Below are positions 33,062 to 35,842 of a stretch of 35,842 nucleotides of DNA, one piece after another (within the stretch, counting starts at the first letter, position 1; each line of letters opens with the position of its first letter). The stretch covers positions 1 through 35,842 of the forward strand of contig CAMQBR010000015.1 in the NCBI GenBank assembly GCA_946999045.1, written 5' to 3'. Made by a program: the position numbers and the translations under genes. The DNA is from an uncultured Prevotella sp. GTDB lineage: Bacteria > Bacteroidota > Bacteroidia > Bacteroidales > Bacteroidaceae. The notes under the pieces are model-generated. The model did not search any database. It had not been told where the DNA came from and saw only the letters and a list, made by a program, of their open reading frames with translations.

Positions 33062-33145
33062 TTAACTTAAGAACTAAGAAACTAATAAAACTTAAGAACT
33101 TAAAAACTTAAAACTCAAAAATAAAACTTGCAAACTAAAAAAAAC
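33062..33145 (+). repeat. Octamer tandem repeats in the dnaK leader
   Basis: ACTTAAGA, ACTTAAAA, ACTTAAAA and CTCAAAAA (about 33088-33120) are followed by ACTTGCAA and ACTAAAAA, close to the ATG at 33156. The first units match the GH84 leader and the last two match the GT2 leader. Confidence 0.65.
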
Positions 33146-33155
33146 AATATACATT

Positions 33156-35093
33156 ATGGGAAAGATTATAGGAATAGACTTAGGAACAACAAACTCGTGT
33201 GTTGCAGTATTCGAAGGCAACGAACCAGTAGTTATTGCTAACAGCGAAGGCAAACGTACAACACCTTCTGTTATTGGATTTGTAAAAGACGGTGAGCGTA
33301 AAGTAGGCGACCCTGCTAAACGCCAAGCTATTACCAACCCAACTAACACCATCTACTCTATTAAGCGTTTCATGGGTGAAACCTATGAACAAAGCCAAAA
33401 AGAGGCTAAGCGTGTACCTTTCAAGGTTGTAAATGAGAATGGCTATCCACGTGTAGATATAGACGGCCGAAAATATACACCTCAAGAAATATCGGCTATG
33501 ATACTTCAGAAAATGAAGAAAACTGCCGAAGACTATTTAGGACAAGAAGTTAAAGATGCAGTTATTACCGTTCCTGCTTACTTCTCTGACTCACAACGTC
33601 AGGCTACAAAAGAGGCAGGACAAATTGCTGGCTTAAATGTACAACGTATTGTAAACGAGCCTACAGCTGCCGCTCTGGCATACGGTGTAGACAAAGCCAA
33701 CAAAGATATGAAAATTGCAGTGTTCGACCTTGGTGGTGGTACATTTGATATTTCCATACTTGAGTTTGGTGGTGGCGTGTTCGAGGTTCTTTCTACCAAC
33801 GGCGATACCCACTTAGGTGGTGATGACTTCGACCAAGTAATCATAGACTGGTTGGCAAACGGATTTAAGGCAGACGAGGGTATCGACCTTACCAAAGACC
33901 CCATGGCTATGCAACGCTTAAAAGAGGCTGCCGAGAAAGCTAAAATAGAATTATCATCTACAACCAGCACAGAAATTAACCTGCCTTACATCTCTGCCGA
34001 AGGAGGTGTACCAAAGCACTTGGTTAAAACTCTTACTCGTTCACAGTTTGAGCAGTTGGCACACAACTTAATTCAAGCTTGCTTGGTTCCTTGCCAGAAT
34101 GCTATCAAAGATGCAAAAATTTCTACATCAGATATTGATGAGGTTATCCTCGTAGGTGGTTCAAGTCGTATACCTGCCGTTCAAACATTGGTAAAGAATT
34201 ACTTTGGCAAAGAGCCATCAAAGGGTGTTAATCCCGATGAGGTGGTAGCCGTAGGCGCTGCTATTCAAGGTGCCATCTTGAATAAAGAGAGTAATGTAGG
34301 CGACATCGTATTGCTTGATGTTACTCCATTGACACTGGGTATTGAGACCATGGGTGGTGTAATGACCAAGCTGATTGATGCCAACACAACCATCCCTACC
34401 AAGAAGAGCGAGGTATTCTCTACCGCAGCCGATAACCAAACAGCCGTTACTATCCACGTATTACAGGGCGAACGCCCTATGGCTGCTCAAAACAAGAGCA
34501 TCGGACAGTTTAACCTTGAGGGCATTGCTCCAGCACGTCGTGGCGTTCCACAAATTGAGGTTACATTCGATATTGATGCCAATGGCATCTTGAATGTATC
34601 GGCTAAGGATAAGGCTACAGGCAAAGAACAGAAAATTAGAATTGAGGCTTCAAGCGGTTTGAGCCAAGAAGAAATTGACCGAATGAAGGCTGAAGCAGAG
34701 AACAACGCTGCTGCTGATAAGGCTGAGCGTGAGAAAATAGATAAATTGAACCAAGCTGACTCTATGATTTTCACCACAGAGAACTTCTTAAAAGACAGTG
34801 GCGATAAGATACCAGCAGAGCAGAAGTCGGGTATTGAGAGTGCTTTACAGCAACTGAAAGATGCCCACAATAACAAGGATGTCGCAGCTATTGACTCTGC
34901 TATCAACAACCTTAACCAAGTAATGCAGGCCGCTAGTGCACAAATGTACGGACAAGCAGGTGCACAACCTGGTGCACAACCTGGTGCTGGTGCTAATACT
35001 AACGAGCAGCAAGCTAATGGCTCTCAGCAAGCACAAGGCTCCACATCATCTAACGACACTGTACAAGATGCCGACTTTGAGGAGGTGAAGTAA
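33156..35093 (+). CDS. dnaK: Molecular chaperone DnaK (Hsp70)
   Basis: The 645-residue chaperone begins MGKIIGIDLGTTNSCVAVFEG, the first phosphate loop. The ATPase domain (to about 380) has VPAYFSDSQRQATK, NEPTAAALAYG, VFDLGGGTFDIS and VGGSSRIPAVQ. The linker is DIVLLDVTPL. The substrate domain (about 390-505) is followed by a helical lid and a Q/G/A-rich tail ending DADFEEVK. It refolds proteins with DnaJ and GrpE, whose genes are not in the window. The gene is monocistronic: a strong terminator follows. It is flanked by two full family-1 copies in opposite orientation. Confidence 0.98.
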   Translation: MGKIIGIDLGTTNSCVAVFEGNEPVVIANSEGKRTTPSVIGFVKDGERKVGDPAKRQAITNPTNTIYSIKRFMGETYEQSQKEAKRVPFKVVNENGYPRVDIDGRKYTPQEISAMILQKMKKTAEDYLGQEVKDAVITVPAYFSDSQRQATKEAGQIAGLNVQRIVNEPTAAALAYGVDKANKDMKIAVFDLGGGTFDISILEFGGGVFEVLSTNGDTHLGGDDFDQVIIDWLANGFKADEGIDLTKDPMAMQRLKEAAEKAKIELSSTTSTEINLPYISAEGGVPKHLVKTLTRSQFEQLAHNLIQACLVPCQNAIKDAKISTSDIDEVILVGGSSRIPAVQTLVKNYFGKEPSKGVNPDEVVAVGAAIQGAILNKESNVGDIVLLDVTPLTLGIETMGGVMTKLIDANTTIPTKKSEVFSTAADNQTAVTIHVLQGERPMAAQNKSIGQFNLEGIAPARRGVPQIEVTFDIDANGILNVSAKDKATGKEQKIRIEASSGLSQEEIDRMKAEAENNAAADKAEREKIDKLNQADSMIFTTENFLKDSGDKIPAEQKSGIESALQQLKDAHNNKDVAAIDSAINNLNQVMQAASAQMYGQAGAQPGAQPGAGANTNEQQANGSQQAQGSTSSNDTVQDADFEEVK

Positions 35094-35130
35094 GACAAAT
35101 TCATTACTTGACGATATTAAAAAAATAGGA

Positions 35131-35164
35131 AAGAGACGTAAGCCAATAGCTTATGTCTCTTTTT
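35131..35164 (+). terminator. Rho-independent terminator of dnaK
   Basis: AAGAGACGTAAGC (35131-35143) pairs with GCTTATGTCTCTT (35149-35161) with one G-T wobble, loop CAATA, followed by a T-rich run (TTTTTGTTTTT). Confidence 0.9.
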
Positions 35165-35296
35165 GTTTTTGGTTCCTCGCTTGTTCCTTGTTATTAGTTG
35201 GCTTCTGTTGTCAGCATTGTTGCAACAAGGAGTTATAACGTGACAATGAAACCGAGAACTGCCTCTCCAACGGAAAAACAGGAGGGATAAATCATG

Positions 35297-35556
35297 AAGG
35301 GCAGTTCTATAGATTAGCTTTGACAAATTGTGAGACTTTTTTTTGAGCTCAATTTGTTTGTGAGTGAAGGAGTATAGCAAGCTATACTACTGAACGAACA
35401 AGCAAATTGAACCAAAAACGGAGCAAGCCGAATACAATCAAACTTGTTTGAATTGTTGAGGCGCAGCCTGTTTTATATAAAAATAGTCTACAAGATGACG
35501 AAATGTAAAAAGATGGACATAAAAAACTTTACGGTGGTAATTTATAGAACCGCCCT
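35297..35556 (-). repeat. Family-1 repeat, full-length inverted copy (260 bp)
   Basis: It starts AAGGGCAGTTCTATAGATTA then GCTTTGAC and ends TTTACGGTGGTAATTTATAG then AACCGCCCT. Interior blocks are the reverse complement of 32633-32893, including GGAGTATAGCAAGCTATACT and GCGCAGCCTG. Together with 32633-32893 it forms an inverted pair around dnaK. Confidence 0.92.
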
Positions 35557-35842
35557 CAAGAATATTACCTTCTAATTTGTTTTTTTTTATACCTTAGCAC
35601 CGTGGTTGATTGTGTTAGCGACAATCCCATTATTTTGGTTGAGTGGCTGTTTTTCTTTCATAATTATCAGTTCTTTACTATAAAGATACTGTTTTAATCT
35701 CAAATAAAAAAGAGTTAAGAAAGATTAATTGCCGTCATTTTGTTTTTTTATATGTTTTCAGCCTGATGGGGGCTTCTCGCCCCCTGGCCCCTCGGTGTTT
35801 TCAGGTATAGATTATTAAGGTTTTAATATTTTTGGGTAAAAC
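35557..35842. other. Gene-free right edge with a GC-rich hairpin
   Basis: No gene is visible up to the window edge. GTTTTCAG occurs at 35754-35761 and 35797-35804, flanking a GC-rich segment with GGGGGC-TTCTC-GCCCCC (near 35768-35784). The neighbouring sequence is very AT-rich. It may belong to a feature that continues past the window. Confidence 0.5.

Larger units (their letters stand above)
31420..33155. other. 1.7-kb gene-free region between the ECF sigma gene and dnaK
   Basis: No convincing gene is found. The content, left to right, is a family-1 copy (31486-31745), an ISL3-like element (31836-32089), a single family-1 end (32133-32150) and very AT-rich sequence without recognisable features (32151-32632). 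Then come a second full family-1 copy (32633-32893) and the dnaK promoter and leader (32922-33155). Short reading frames here run through repeats or AT-rich sequence. Confidence 0.7.

Noticed and set aside
35754..35804. Integron attC-like or attachment site
   Set aside because: There is no integrase in the window and the inverted core sites expected of attC are not visible; only direct repeats and a hairpin were seen.

Overview
The window looks like a chromosomal segment of a Bacteroidales bacterium, most likely a Prevotellaceae member. The evidence is an AT-rich genome, Bacteroidetes-only families (DUF4199, DUF4293, a Bacteroidetes-type RNA polymerase omega, an UpxY/NusG-like factor), promoters of the TTTG / TAnnTTTG type, A-rich leaders without clear Shine-Dalgarno sites, and the conserved neighbourhoods bamD-rpoZ-DUF4293 and DUF721/recF. 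No rRNA, tRNA, CRISPR array or complete insertion sequence was seen.

Layout. 1-84: 5' part of the SRP 4.5S RNA (minus strand, cut by the window edge). 199-4280: two secreted host-glycan hydrolases on the minus strand, a GH84 beta-N-acetylglucosaminidase and a GH33 sialidase. 4631-8015: DUF4199 membrane protein, GT2 polyprenyl-phosphate glycosyltransferase, ApbE flavin transferase and a Crp/Fnr regulator. 8301-13681: M3 oligopeptidase, dCMP deaminase, S41 processing protease and 5-formyl-THF cyclo-ligase. 14055-17915: a large modular GH31 enzyme with FN3, CBM32-like, dockerin and cohesin-like modules. 18131-19733: DUF721/DciA-like protein and RecF (minus). 19993-23420: TPR membrane protein, RibH, an unknown conserved protein and type II NADH dehydrogenase. 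23671-25376: bamD-rpoZ-DUF4293 (minus). 25781-31419: UvrB, an orphan UpxY-like factor, a divergent TrpF, a 43-aa protein, Rpe and an ECF sigma factor. 31420-33155: a 1.7-kb gene-free, repeat-filled stretch, followed by dnaK.

Most genes are housekeeping. GH33, GH84 and GH31 together suggest stepwise trimming of host mucin-type glycans: sialic acid, GlcNAc and possibly the core alpha-GalNAc.

The most unusual feature is non-coding. An intergenic repeat family of about 260 bp (here called family 1) has near-identical terminal inverted repeats (AGGGCGGTTCTATAAATTA), a hairpin-forming interior, three full-length copies, several internally deleted copies and many single ends. About fifteen sites lie in 36 kb, all between genes or at a gene's edge; one supplies the last codons and stop of uvrB. 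It behaves like a MITE or a transcribed hairpin element. Other repeat layers are a 254-bp element with ISL3-like termini, a second dispersed hairpin repeat (family 2), a 19-unit heptanucleotide tandem array, octanucleotide repeats directly before several start codons, and homopolymeric C/G hairpins at gene ends.
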